From Thiodubiliella sp900128405 (lineage in GTDB: Bacteria > Pseudomonadota > Gammaproteobacteria > PS1 > Pseudothioglobaceae): DNA of 64,000 bases. The stretch covers positions 310,001 through 374,000 of the forward strand of contig OY821614.1 in NCBI GenBank assembly GCA_963682085.1, given 5' to 3'. This document shows positions 44,558 through 53,845 of the stretch, one piece after another. A model generated the notes under the pieces. It did no database searches and was not told the origin of the DNA. It was given only the letters and a program-made list of their open reading frames with translations. The first letter of the stretch is position 1, and the number at the start of each line of letters is the position of its first letter. A program made the position numbers and the translations under genes.

Positions 44558-45575
44558 TTGCTTTTCTATTTTGAATTCTAGCGATGCGTTCTTTAAGTGG
44601 TGGGTGTGTAGCAAACAACTCACCACCAATGCCGAACATCATAGCGTGGGCGTATTCTTTAGAAGAAGGATTTTCCATTACACTTGACTTTCCTCCATTT
44701 TCCAGCACTTCAAAGGCCTGCACCAAGCCCTCAGGATAACGCGTAAATTGCACCGCAGAAGCATCAGCCAAATACTCTCTTTGTCTGCTCATAGCGGCTT
44801 GTAAAATCCTGCCAAGCCACACAGTGAGTGCACCAATAATGCCAATAACGGCTGCCATAGCAAACATAATCAATTTGGCACGCCCATCCATCCTACGATT
44901 ATACATCGCATTATAAAAGATGAATCTTGCTAAAAAGAACAGTGCGGTAAAGCCAAAAACAAAAGCAGATATTTGAATATTTAATTTAATATCTTGATTG
45001 GTAATATGCCCTATTTCATGTGCAATAACACCCGAAAGTTCGTTGCGGTTAAAATTGTCCAATGCCCCTTGGGTAATAGCGACTATGGCACTTTTGCTAG
45101 ATTTTCCAGCGGCAAAAGCATTGATACCTTGTTCTGGAATAAGATATAAACTGGGGGTTGGTATACTGGCTGCCAAGGCTTGTTCGGTAACAATATTTAA
45201 GGCTTGTTTTTGTGCCAAAGAATCAGCCGTATCTTCGTTTAATAGGCTGCCACCAAAAGCAAGCGCAACTTTGTGCCCATTTGATTTTTTGACAAAGCCA
45301 AATACCGTGGTCAAACCTTGGACAATAAAGGCAATTGCAGAAAAACCGATTAAAATTTGAATGTGTTTGTCATCAAAAGCACGAATATTACTGGCAATAA
45401 ATTTTTGTCCAAAACTATATTGCTCATAACCAGGTTGATAAAGCTCTGCCAAATTAAGCCCAACTGCAAGAGTCCAGCCGATTAAAAAGGAAGAAACCAA
45501 TAGCAATAAAATATACAAAAACCAGATAATTCGGCTATTTTTTCTAGCACGGTCTTGGTGTTCTCTAAAGTCCAT
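44547..45575 (-). CDS. htpX: HtpX-like M48 membrane protease
   Basis: The 342-residue inner-membrane zinc protease has N-terminal transmembrane segments, the zinc site VIAHEIGHITNQD (about 185-197), EYLADASAVQFTRYPEG with the third ligand Glu, and a C-terminal FATHPPLKERIARI. It degrades damaged membrane proteins with FtsH in relatives. lemA lies 16 nt upstream, a common pairing. Confidence 0.92.
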   Translation of the reverse strand: MDFREHQDRARKNSRIIWFLYILLLLVSSFLIGWTLAVGLNLAELYQPGYEQYSFGQKFIASNIRAFDDKHIQILIGFSAIAFIVQGLTTVFGFVKKSNGHKVALAFGGSLLNEDTADSLAQKQALNIVTEQALAASIPTPSLYLIPEQGINAFAAGKSSKSAIVAITQGALDNFNRNELSGVIAHEIGHITNQDIKLNIQISAFVFGFTALFFLARFIFYNAMYNRRMDGRAKLIMFAMAAVIGIIGALTVWLGRILQAAMSRQREYLADASAVQFTRYPEGLVQAFEVLENGGKSSVMENPSSKEYAHAMMFGIGGELFATHPPLKERIARIQNRKANVN

Positions 45576-45591
45576 ATTTATTTAAAAATCA

Positions 45592-46200
45592 CTATTTAAA
45601 TAAATCTTTTGGCGCTTCGTTAAGTTGTTGAATGTTTTCGTTAAATTCTAAATTTTGTGCATTAGCACCAAAACCAAACATCCCTGCAAAAATAACATTG
45701 GGAAAAGATTTTTTGTATTCATTAAATTTTTGCACCAAATCGTTATAACCTTGACGAGCACTAGCAATTCGATTTTCTGTTGAAGTTAATTCTTCTGCTA
45801 ATTGCATCATATTTTCACTGGCTTTTAATTCTGGATAATCTTCCATTTTTAAATTAAATCCACCCATTGCCCCTTCTAATGCCATTTGTGAACTTGCCAG
45901 CGTTGCCATTGTGTTGGCATTAGTTGGGTTGTTTTCAGCCGCTTGCGTTGCCTGTAATAATCCAGATCTTGCTTGCGTTACTGCCATCAGTGTTTCTTTT
46001 TCATGTGCCATATACTTTTTGGCCGCATCAACCAAGTTACCGATTAAATCCAAGCGCCGTTTGAGTTGCACTGAAATTTGTTCAAAACCATTTTGGTATT
46101 GTGTTTTATAAGACACTAAATTATTATAAATTTTAACAATCCAAATAATCAAGATCCCAATAATTGCAATTAACAACCAATTTTGTATTAAGAAATCCAC
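45592..46200 (-). CDS. lemA: LemA family protein
   Basis: The 202-residue product has one N-terminal transmembrane segment (LIAIIGILIIWIVKIYNNLV) and the long helical LemA domain (QISVQLKRRLDLIGNLVDAAKKY, YPELKASENMMQLAEEL, ENRIASARQGYNDLVQKFNE). Function is not settled. It is first in the lemA-htpX-map block on the minus strand. Confidence 0.93.
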   Translation of the reverse strand: MDFLIQNWLLIAIIGILIIWIVKIYNNLVSYKTQYQNGFEQISVQLKRRLDLIGNLVDAAKKYMAHEKETLMAVTQARSGLLQATQAAENNPTNANTMATLASSQMALEGAMGGFNLKMEDYPELKASENMMQLAEELTSTENRIASARQGYNDLVQKFNEYKKSFPNVIFAGMFGFGANAQNLEFNENIQQLNEAPKDLFK

Positions 46201-46312
46201 ATTTAACCCCTTTTGAAAAAATAATTATTTTGAATTATACTAGAGTTCTTTATCTAATATAACTCAACTTCACCAGCCTGAAAACCTCTAACAACTTTTT
46301 TAAATTTATTAT

Positions 46313-46329
46313 GCAGACCTTTGTATAAA
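46313..46329. repeat. short copy of the dispersed repeat motif
   Basis: GCAGACCTTTGTATAAA is a partial copy of the TTTGYATAAATATG-type repeat end, in the space between lemA and the tRNA genes. Confidence 0.5.
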
Positions 46330-46410
46330 AAATAAAAAAGGATTAAAAGTATCTGTATTTGTGGGTTTTTAATGACATAAGCTGTGCTTATTTTTGAGTT
46401 GGGAAATAAA

Positions 46411-46437
46411 GAAAAACCCTTGTTCATAACAAGGGTT
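46411..46437 (-). terminator. Rho-independent terminator after the tRNA genes
   Basis: AACCCTTGTT and AACAAGGGTT form a perfect 10-bp stem around CAT (46415-46437). Read on the minus strand it is followed by TTTTTCTTTATTT, so it ends the tRNA-Pro/tRNA-Arg transcript. Confidence 0.85.
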
Positions 46438-46444
46438 AGTTAGA

Positions 46445-46521
46445 TGGTGCGCCCTAAACGATTCGAACGTTTGACCTACGGCTTAGAAGGCCGTTGCTCT
46501 ATCCAGCTGAGCTAAGGGCGC
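46445..46521 (-). tRNA. tRNA-Arg (anticodon TCT)
   Basis: On the minus strand the 77-nt gene begins GCGCCCTTAGCTCAGCTGG, has the anticodon loop CTTCTAA within a GGC...GCC-ending stem, the T-loop GTTCGAAT and an acceptor end GGGCGC-A-CCA. The CCA is encoded. It resembles E. coli argU-type tRNA and reads AGA. Confidence 0.95.
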
Positions 46522-46598
46522 AAATTGGTGCCTTAAGAAGTTACATCTGTTATTTAATAACAGTGTGCATAAAGGGTTTCAAAAAGCGACAAATAAAA

Positions 46599-46675
46599 TG
46601 GTCGGAGTAGAGGGATTTGAACCCCCGACCACCTGGTCCCAAACCAGGTGCGCTACCAAACTGCGCTACACTCCG
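46599..46675 (-). tRNA. tRNA-Pro (anticodon TGG)
   Basis: On the minus strand the 77-nt gene starts CGGAGTGTAGCGCAGTTTGG, has anticodon TGG in the loop TTTGGGA between CCTGG and CCAGG, a T-arm GGGGGTTCAAATCCC and an encoded CCA. It lies 77 nt upstream of tRNA-Arg, and both likely share one transcript. Confidence 0.95.
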
Positions 46676-46744
46676 AAAAAACAGCAATTATACTTTAGTT
46701 AAACTCTATGGTGTTTAATTTATTTTTTTTAAGAGGGGCTTTAA

Positions 46745-47410
46745 TTATTCAGAATCTTCAAAGTAGGTGTCGTGTGCCTCAAGTTCGGCTTCATTAGCAA
46801 AAATTACTTTAATTTGAGCACGATTAGCATCAACTTTTGAGATTGAAATACCACTATCTTGAGTATTATGTTCTTCTCCAAATAAGTTAAATTGACCGCC
46901 AGTCATGGCAAGATAAACCTGTGCTAAGATTTTTGCATCCAGCAATGCACCGTGAACCGTGCGTTCGCTAGCATCAATTTCAAAGCGTCTGCACAAGGTA
47001 TCAAGGTTGTGCATACCACCGGGGCGTTGTTTTTTGGAAACTTCTAATGAATCAATAATAGCGCAACTATCTTCAATACGCTGTTCAGTGCCCATTAATT
47101 TTAATTCGTGATTTAAGAAACCAAGGTCAAAGGGTGCGTTGTGAATAACCAGAGTTGCCCCCTCAATATAATCTAAAAATTCTTCGGCAATTTCTTCGAA
47201 TTTTGGCTTGCCTTTTAAAAAAGTATCTTTTATGCCGTGAATGCGTTCAGAATCACCGACCAAGCGATTTGGTTGAATGTATTGATGGTATTCATTGTCT
47301 TTGGTAATTTGTCTGTTGATGATTTCAGTGCAACCGATTTCAATAATGCGATGACCTTCAGAAGGTTCAATGCCTGTGGTTTCGGTATCTAAAACAATTA
47401 GTCGCCCCAT
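46745..47410 (-). CDS. dnaQ: DNA polymerase III epsilon subunit (proofreading exonuclease)
   Basis: The 221-residue protein is a DEDDh exonuclease: motif I VLDTETTGIEP (D8, E10), motif II VIHNAPFDLGFLNHEL (D near 96) and motif III HGALLDAKILA (H near 160). The C-terminal tail would bind the alpha subunit. It diverges from rpoZ with a ~70-bp shared upstream region. Confidence 0.95.
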   Translation of the reverse strand: MGRLIVLDTETTGIEPSEGHRIIEIGCTEIINRQITKDNEYHQYIQPNRLVGDSERIHGIKDTFLKGKPKFEEIAEEFLDYIEGATLVIHNAPFDLGFLNHELKLMGTEQRIEDSCAIIDSLEVSKKQRPGGMHNLDTLCRRFEIDASERTVHGALLDAKILAQVYLAMTGGQFNLFGEEHNTQDSGISISKVDANRAQIKVIFANEAELEAHDTYFEDSE

Positions 47411-47482
47411 TGTATTTCTCGCCCTTATTTTTCGTGTAAAATTGCTTCATTTTATCGTATTTAAAGCTGGAGAGTTAAAGTC

Positions 47483-47818
47483 ATGGCAAGAGTAACTGTT
47501 GAAGAGTGTTTAGAGTTTGTTGATAATCGTTTTGAATTGGTATTGGTTGCGGCTAAGCGTGCACATCAATTAAATTCTGGTGGTTATAGGTCAACTTTAG
47601 ATGTTGGCAAAGATAAGGCAACTGTTGTTGCTCTTAGAGAAATTGAAGCAGGTTTGGTTAATGCATCAATCTTAACCGAAGCACATGCAATGGAAACAGA
47701 GTTGTCAGCACAAGAGAAAAAAGCAGACAGCGCTAAGATGGTGGAAATTGAAAAAGAATTATCAGTAACCGCAGTAGATGAATCAGCAGATGAAATGAGT
47801 GAAGTAGTGGACGCTTAA
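47483..47818 (+). CDS. rpoZ: RNA polymerase omega subunit
   Basis: The 111-residue omega subunit starts MARVTVEECLEFVDNRFELV, with VLVAAKRAHQLNSGG and KATVVALREIEAGLV, matching the conserved core that clamps beta-prime. The acidic C-terminal extension (about 75-111) is longer than in E. coli. A strong terminator follows, so spoT is not co-transcribed here. Confidence 0.95.
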   Translation: MARVTVEECLEFVDNRFELVLVAAKRAHQLNSGGYRSTLDVGKDKATVVALREIEAGLVNASILTEAHAMETELSAQEKKADSAKMVEIEKELSVTAVDESADEMSEVVDA

Positions 47819-47845
47819 TTCACTTATTTTTTTTACTATTTAAAG

Positions 47846-47873
47846 AAAATGACGCAAATGCGTCATTTTTTTT
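47846..47873 (+). terminator. Rho-independent terminator of rpoZ
   Basis: AAAATGACGCA and TGCGTCATTTT form a perfect stem with a tiny loop, followed by more T. It isolates rpoZ from the symporter genes. Confidence 0.9.
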
Positions 47874-48029
47874 GCTTGTTCAAATATTGCCACTTTTAAC
47901 TGCTAGGTTAATAGGTAAAGAATATTAGCATTCTGTGATAGTTAAAATGACCATGATATTATTGTGTATTATGTTGAGAAATTTAAATAAGGATTGTATT
48001 GAAAGTGATTAACAAAAGAGGAGAGTTAA

Positions 48030-48278
48030 ATGTCTAATAATGAGTATTGGAAGGCCAATGTTGCATTAATTTTGAAGTGTTTGTTTATTTGGTTCGTTGT
48101 ATCTTACCTGTTTGGTATTGTATTTGTAGATGCGCTTAATGTTATTAAAATTGGTGGGTATAAACTTGGATTTTGGTTTGCACAACAAGGTTCAATTTAT
48201 GTTTTTGTAATATTGGTTTTTTACTATGCAAAAAGCATGGGAAAGATTGATGAAAAATTTAATGTTCACGAAAAATAA
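48030..48278 (+). CDS. DUF4212 small subunit of a sodium/solute symporter
   Basis: An 82-residue membrane protein with two transmembrane segments (LILKCLFIWFVVSYLFGIVF and FWFAQQGSIYVFVILVFYYAK) and the YWKANVALI start of DUF4212. Such proteins are always next to a VC_2705-type solute symporter, as here (12 nt before it). A GAGGAGAG ribosome site precedes the ATG. Confidence 0.9.
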   Translation: MSNNEYWKANVALILKCLFIWFVVSYLFGIVFVDALNVIKIGGYKLGFWFAQQGSIYVFVILVFYYAKSMGKIDEKFNVHEK

Positions 48279-48290
48279 GGGGAAGTAGTT

Positions 48291-50003
48291 ATGGATTTAC
48301 AAACATTAACAGTTTTATTTGTAGGGATAACTTTTGCAATCTATATTGGTATTGCCTTTTGGGCAAGAGCTAGTTCGACGCGTGAGTTTTATGTAGCAGG
48401 TGGCGATATTCACCCTGTGGCAAATGGTATGGCAACGGCGGCAGATTGGATGAGTGCAGCGTCTTTTATTTCGATGGCAGGCTTAATTGCCTTTTATGGA
48501 TATGGCGGTTCAGTATTCTTAATGGGCTGGACAGGTGGTTATGTGCTTTTGGCGATGTTGCTTGCTCCTTATTTAAGAAAACACGGTTCATTCACAGTGC
48601 CAGAATTTATTTTTGACCGTTACTATTCAAAGACTGCGCGTGTTGTTGCGGTTATTTGCTTGATTATTGCCTCAGTAACTTATGTTATTGGTCAGATGAA
48701 GGGCATTGGTGTGGCATTTTCTAGGTTTCTAGAAGTTGAATACGCAACTGGACTGGTAACGGGTATGGTTATTGTTGCGTTTTATGCGGTGATGGGCGGT
48801 ATGAAGGGGATTACTTATACGCAGATTGCACAATATGTAATTATGATTATCGCCTATACAATTCCAGCGGTATTTATCTCGTTTATGCTAACAGGTAACC
48901 CAATTCCACAACTGGGATTGGGCAGTGAAATGGCAGATGGGACTTATTTACTGGACAAACTTGATCAGGTTGTTACCCAACTCGGTTTTTCTGAATACAC
49001 TACACATGCGAGACTTAGCACGACAAATATGTTTGTTTATACATTGTCTTTAATGATTGGCACGGCAGGTTTGCCCCATGTTATCATGCGATTTTTTACC
49101 GTGTCTTCGGTAAAAGCAGCTCGTGAGTCTGCAGGTTGGGCGTTGGTGTTTATTGCACTGCTTTATACCACAGCACCAGCGGTTGCAGCTATGGCACGCC
49201 TTAATTTGATGACCACTATTGACCAACCAACTCAGGCACAAAACTTGGCGTATGTAGATCGACCTGCATGGTTTAAAAACTGGGAAAAAACAGGCTTATT
49301 AAAGTTTGAAGACAAAAATAATGACGGGTTAATTCAATACACAGGCGACAAAAAAACCAATGAGATGGTTAAAGTGGATAGAGATATTATGGTGTTAGCC
49401 AATCCTGAAATTGCTGGTTTGCCTAATTGGGTGATTGCCATTGTGGCGGCTGGTGGTTTGGCAGCAGCACTATCAACAGCTGCTGGATTGCTGTTGGCGA
49501 TTGCCTCATCAATTTCACACGATTTACTTAAAGGCGTTTGGCGGCCTAATATTTCTGAAAAAGATGAGTTAATGTATTCCAGAATATCAATGATTGGCGC
49601 TATCTTGATTGCAGGTTATTATGGCTTTAATCCACCAGATTTTGCCGCAGGCACGGTAGCATTAGCCTTTGGTCTGGCGGCATCTAGTCTTTTTCCAGCA
49701 TTAATGATGGGTATTTTTTCTAAGAAGATGAATAAGGAAGGTGCTATTGCAGGTATGCTTTCAGGTATTGGTATTACGCTACTGTATGTATTCCAGCACA
49801 AAGGCATTATGTTTGTGCAGTCAACTTCGTTTTTAGGTGATATGGAACCTAACTGGTTTTTAGGCATTGAGCCAAATGCATTTGGTGCAATTGGTGCAAT
49901 GGTTAATTTTGCAGTGGCATTCTTAGTTATGAGTCGCACAGAAAAAGTGCCGAAAGAGGTAGAAAAGATGATTGAAAATATTCGCATTCCAGCATCTAAT
50001 TGA
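48291..50003 (+). CDS. sodium:solute symporter, probable acetate/monocarboxylate type
   Basis: The 570-residue SSS-family protein has ~13 transmembrane segments, with REFYVAGGDIHPVANGMATAADWMSAASFISMAG split over the first two (typical of the ActP/VC_2705 branch) and GTAGLPHVIMRFFTV near residue 260. A soluble insertion with acidic NNDGLIQYTGDKK lies about residues 335-365. acs downstream suggests acetate uptake; substrate is inference. Confidence 0.88.
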   Translation: MDLQTLTVLFVGITFAIYIGIAFWARASSTREFYVAGGDIHPVANGMATAADWMSAASFISMAGLIAFYGYGGSVFLMGWTGGYVLLAMLLAPYLRKHGSFTVPEFIFDRYYSKTARVVAVICLIIASVTYVIGQMKGIGVAFSRFLEVEYATGLVTGMVIVAFYAVMGGMKGITYTQIAQYVIMIIAYTIPAVFISFMLTGNPIPQLGLGSEMADGTYLLDKLDQVVTQLGFSEYTTHARLSTTNMFVYTLSLMIGTAGLPHVIMRFFTVSSVKAARESAGWALVFIALLYTTAPAVAAMARLNLMTTIDQPTQAQNLAYVDRPAWFKNWEKTGLLKFEDKNNDGLIQYTGDKKTNEMVKVDRDIMVLANPEIAGLPNWVIAIVAAGGLAAALSTAAGLLLAIASSISHDLLKGVWRPNISEKDELMYSRISMIGAILIAGYYGFNPPDFAAGTVALAFGLAASSLFPALMMGIFSKKMNKEGAIAGMLSGIGITLLYVFQHKGIMFVQSTSFLGDMEPNWFLGIEPNAFGAIGAMVNFAVAFLVMSRTEKVPKEVEKMIENIRIPASN

Positions 50004-50024
50004 TTTTTCTTTAAATGTTATTTT

Positions 50025-50053
50025 AAACGCTCGGTATTACTGGGCGTTTTTTA
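50025..50053 (+). terminator. Rho-independent terminator after the symporter gene
   Basis: AAACGC and GCGTTT pair, extended by a wobble and a C-G pair, around a 9-nt loop, followed by T-rich sequence. It separates the symporter from the following small gene. Confidence 0.7.
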
Positions 50054-50071
50054 TTGGAACGAGTCTTGCCT

Positions 50072-50548
50072 ATGTTTTTTAAAAATAAACACATCATTAC
50101 TTCATTGATTGTTGCACCAATTTTGGCGCTTATTAGTTATTTCGCTGTAGATTATTATGTTGCCGAAGTGCCGCATAAAGCCAAACAAGGGCAAGCATAT
50201 AAAATGCTGGTCAAGTCTAATTGTCGTTGGGAAAGTGGTATGTGTGATTTAATCAATGGAGATTTGAAAATTAATATAACCTCAGATACTCAAACTTATG
50301 GGTTAAATCGACTTTTTATTAATGCTTCAAATGGCTTAAAAGGTATTAAATTTGCTGTGGTTGAGAAGAAAAACAAAACTTCTGAGCCACATTCAATGAT
50401 GGTGCTTGATGCACTTTACACCTCTTGGAAATCACCACAGATGAATATTGCAAAGTCAGATTATTTGCAATTTGTAATTTCTGTTAATGAAAGTGTTTTT
50501 TATGTTGAAATTCCTGCCATTTTTATTTATAAGGTGCCTTTTTTATAA
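50072..50548 (+). CDS. membrane-anchored protein of unknown function
   Basis: The 158-residue product (ATG at 50072; a TTG at 50054 is less likely) has one N-terminal membrane anchor (IITSLIVAPILALISYFAV) and a ~130-residue external part with two Cys (SNCRWESGMCDL) that may form a disulfide, then beta-rich sequence. Similar small anchored proteins occur near symporters and acs in marine gammaproteobacteria in my recollection, but I assign no family. Confidence 0.65.
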   Translation: MFFKNKHIITSLIVAPILALISYFAVDYYVAEVPHKAKQGQAYKMLVKSNCRWESGMCDLINGDLKINITSDTQTYGLNRLFINASNGLKGIKFAVVEKKNKTSEPHSMMVLDALYTSWKSPQMNIAKSDYLQFVISVNESVFYVEIPAIFIYKVPFL

Positions 50549-50642
50549 GACCACCGCACAAGCTTCTAAAAAATTGTTTTGTGAAAAATGGTTTTTTAGG
50601 TATTATTTACCGATGTTTATTTAAATTTATCCTACTCACTAT

Positions 50643-52553
50643 ATGTATCCAATTATAAAATCAGACAGAACGCCACTTATTGATGAAAAAACTTACGCAA
50701 CAATGTATCAGGATTCAATTCAAAATCCTGATGAATTTTGGGCAAAGCAAGCCAAAGAGTTTTTAGATTGGGATAAAGATTGGGATACCACTTCTAATGT
50801 AGATTATCACAAGGGTTTAATTGAATGGTTTAAAGGGGGCGAGTTGAATGTGGCTTACAATTGTATTGACCGTCATTTGCCTGAGCGTGCGGAGCAGACG
50901 GCGATTATTTGGGAGGGTGATAACCCCGAAATAAGCCAAAAAGTTACTTATCAACAATTGCATGATGAAGTGGCAAAACTGGCTAACGGACTTAAAAAAC
51001 TTGGTGTTAAAAAAGGCGATAGGGTGTGTATTTATATGCCGATGATTTTGCAGGCAAGCTATGCAATGTTGGCGTGTGCACGAATTGGTGCAATTCATTC
51101 GGTGGTGTTTGGTGGGTTTTCACCTGAAGCTTTAAAAGATAGGATTTTAGACTCTGAGTGCAAGATTGTGATTACTGCTGATGAGGGTATGCGTGGTGGC
51201 AGGGCGACACCGCTTAAAGAAAATGTTGATAAGATAATTGTAACTTGTGATTGTGTGGATAGTGTGATTGTTGTGCGTAATACTGGGGGAAAGGTGGCAT
51301 GGAGCGATAGAGATGTTTGGTATCATGACTTGGTTGAAAATATATCAAATGAATGCCCATGTGAGTCGTTTGATGCGGAAACACCTTTGTTTATTCTTTA
51401 TACTTCGGGTTCAACGGGAAAACCTAAAGGGGTATTGCATACCACAGGTGGCTATTTGCTGTATGCGGCAATGACGCATAAATATGTGTTTGATTACCAA
51501 AAGGGTGATGTTTATTGGTGTACTGCCGATGTTGGCTGGGTTACAGGGCATTCCTATATTATTTATGGGCCGTTGGCGAATGGAGCAACTACCCTGATGT
51601 TTGAAGGGGTTCCTACTTATCCAGATGCCTCTCGTTTTTGGCAAGTGATTGACAAACATCAGGTTAATACTTTTTACACTGCACCGACTGCTATTCGAGC
51701 GTTAATGGGTGCAGGGGATGAATTTGTGGATAAAAGCAATCGCACTAGTTTAAGAATTTTAGGCTCAGTAGGCGAGCCAATTAATCCTGAGGCATGGGCG
51801 TGGTATTATCATAAAATTGGTAAAGGGCAATGTCCAATTGTTGACACTTGGTGGCAAACAGAAACGGGTGGACATATGATTACCCCATTGCCGTATGCCA
51901 CTGCACTTAAAGCAGGGTCAGCAAGTAAACCATTTTTTGGTATCGATCCGCAAGTGGTGAATGAGCAGGGTAAAGTGCTAGAGGGTGAAGCTGAGGGTAT
52001 TTTAGTGATAGCCAAGTCTTGGCCAGGGCAAATGCGTACGCTTTACAATAATCACGAGCGTTTTATGGAGGCATATTTTTCAACTTTTCCAGGAAAATAT
52101 TTTGCAGGTGATGGCGTGAAGCGTGATGCAGATGGTTACTATTGGATTACAGGCAGAGTAGATGATGTGTTGAATATCTCAGGGCATCGTTTAGGCACAG
52201 CTGAAATTGAATCGGCTTTGGTATTGCATAAAAACATTTCTGAAGCAGCGGTGGTTGGCTATCCACATGAAATTAAAGGGCAGGGGATTTATGCTTATGT
52301 TTCCATTATGAACGGCGTTAAGCCAACGGATGAGCTTAAAGCTGAATTGGTAAAATTGGTGCGTAGTGAAATTGGAGCGATTGCCACGGTAGATAAAATT
52401 CAATTTTCTTCTGGATTGCCAAAAACCCGTAGCGGTAAGATTATGCGCCGTATCTTGCGTAAGATTGCTGAAAATGATTATGATAATTTGGGTGATATTT
52501 CTACGCTGGCAGAGCCAGAAGTGGTAGAAAGTCTTATTAAAAATAGAATTTGA
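50643..52553 (+). CDS. acs: acetyl-CoA synthetase
   Basis: Acs activates acetate to acetyl-CoA via acetyl-AMP. The 636-residue protein shows YTSGSTGKPKGVLHTTGGY (P-loop, about 255-273), WWQTETGGHMI, YWITGRVDDVLNISGHRLGTAEIE (hinge) and the regulated acetylation site PKTRSGKIMRRILRK near the C-terminus. Length is close to E. coli Acs (652). With the symporter pair it forms a probable acetate-use region. Confidence 0.96.
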   Translation: MYPIIKSDRTPLIDEKTYATMYQDSIQNPDEFWAKQAKEFLDWDKDWDTTSNVDYHKGLIEWFKGGELNVAYNCIDRHLPERAEQTAIIWEGDNPEISQKVTYQQLHDEVAKLANGLKKLGVKKGDRVCIYMPMILQASYAMLACARIGAIHSVVFGGFSPEALKDRILDSECKIVITADEGMRGGRATPLKENVDKIIVTCDCVDSVIVVRNTGGKVAWSDRDVWYHDLVENISNECPCESFDAETPLFILYTSGSTGKPKGVLHTTGGYLLYAAMTHKYVFDYQKGDVYWCTADVGWVTGHSYIIYGPLANGATTLMFEGVPTYPDASRFWQVIDKHQVNTFYTAPTAIRALMGAGDEFVDKSNRTSLRILGSVGEPINPEAWAWYYHKIGKGQCPIVDTWWQTETGGHMITPLPYATALKAGSASKPFFGIDPQVVNEQGKVLEGEAEGILVIAKSWPGQMRTLYNNHERFMEAYFSTFPGKYFAGDGVKRDADGYYWITGRVDDVLNISGHRLGTAEIESALVLHKNISEAAVVGYPHEIKGQGIYAYVSIMNGVKPTDELKAELVKLVRSEIGAIATVDKIQFSSGLPKTRSGKIMRRILRKIAENDYDNLGDISTLAEPEVVESLIKNRI

Positions 52554-52653
52554 TAAATGAGAGGTTTTTGTGTAGATCTGTGCTGCTAATGAATTCGGCG
52601 ATTGCATTCGATGATGCTTGTCTCATTTTTCTAACGCACTGATATCTAAAATA

Positions 52654-53646
52654 TTAAGAATTTTTTAACCAAATTGCCGCTTGTTTAGCATAATAAGTTA
52701 AAACCGCATCCGCACCTGCTCGTTTAAAGGACAACAATGTTTCTAGCACAACTTTTTCCTCGTTAATCCAGCCGTTTTGACTGGCGGCTTTAAGCATGGC
52801 ATATTCGCCACTGACATGATAGGCAAAGGTTGGCATACCGAAAGTTTGTTTAATACGATAAACAATATCAAGATAAGGTAAGCCGGGTTTAATCATAACC
52901 ATATCAGCGCCTTCGTCAATGTCTAAGCCGACTTCACGAATGGCTTCATCGGAGTTAGCGGGGTGCATTTGGTAGGTTTCTTTGCTGGATTTTCCCAAGT
53001 TTTTAGCCGAACCGACTGCATCTCGAAAAGGGCCATAATAATTTGAAGCATATTTAGCAGAGTAGGCAAGGATGTTAGTATGAATAAAGCCATTTTCTTC
53101 AAGGGCATTGCGAATGGCGCCAATGCGACCGTCCATCATATCACTTGGGGCGACAATATCGGCACCTGCTTGTGCATGAGAAAGTGCTTGTTTTACTAAA
53201 ACTTTAACGGTTTCATCATTTAATACATAGCCTTCGTCATTAATTAACCCGTCTTGACCATGTGAGGTAAACGGGTCAAGTGCAACATCGGTAATGATTG
53301 CCAATTCAGGGTGCTTTGCTTTTAACGCACGCACAGCCCGTTGAGCTAAACCGTCTGCATTAAATGCCTCTTGGGCATCCAGTGATTTTTCTTCTTCGTT
53401 AATGACAGGGAATAATGCCACAGCACGAATACCTAATGTGATTAATTCTTGTGCTTCAATCAACAACTCATCAATGCTTAGACGCTCAACATCAGGCATA
53501 GAATCAATTTTTTGGCGTTGGTTTTTACCTTCTATGACAAAAATTGGCAGAATTAAATCATCTGTTGTTAAAGTATTTTCACGCATTAATTCACGGGTAT
53601 GTGCGTGTTTTCTCATACGGCGAGGTCTATGGGTTAAAATGTTCAT
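52654..53646 (-). CDS. hemB: delta-aminolevulinic acid dehydratase (porphobilinogen synthase)
   Basis: HemB joins two ALA to porphobilinogen in haem synthesis. I start it at ATG 53646 (330 residues, MNILTHRPRRMRKH). The Schiff-base lysines are in YSAKYASNYYGPFRDAVG and MVMIKPGLPYLDI. The loop that carries zinc cysteines in E. coli reads VALDPFTSHGQDG here, so it belongs to the cysteine-free, magnesium-using type as in Pseudomonas. Confidence 0.96.
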   Translation of the reverse strand: MNILTHRPRRMRKHAHTRELMRENTLTTDDLILPIFVIEGKNQRQKIDSMPDVERLSIDELLIEAQELITLGIRAVALFPVINEEEKSLDAQEAFNADGLAQRAVRALKAKHPELAIITDVALDPFTSHGQDGLINDEGYVLNDETVKVLVKQALSHAQAGADIVAPSDMMDGRIGAIRNALEENGFIHTNILAYSAKYASNYYGPFRDAVGSAKNLGKSSKETYQMHPANSDEAIREVGLDIDEGADMVMIKPGLPYLDIVYRIKQTFGMPTFAYHVSGEYAMLKAASQNGWINEEKVVLETLLSFKRAGADAVLTYYAKQAAIWLKNS

Positions 53647-53845
53647 AGTTGAAAAATTATACAGTAGTTGAAAATGCACGAGGCAATAATGAAAGTGATA
53701 ACAGGCGTTCAAAAGTCTTAATTATTACGCAATTCGTTTAACTTTATAAACGCCGTATAGTTTTAGAAATAATGATAGTTGATAATGTGATATACCTTAT
53801 TAACATTGACACACATAATGAAGTCTATTAAATAATAAAAAAAAT

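Noticed and set aside
53806..53834. TTGACA with TAAATA at 17 bp as the thiC promoter
   Set aside because: The -10 is poor and the transcript would start within a few bases of the thiC ATG; not firm enough to annotate.
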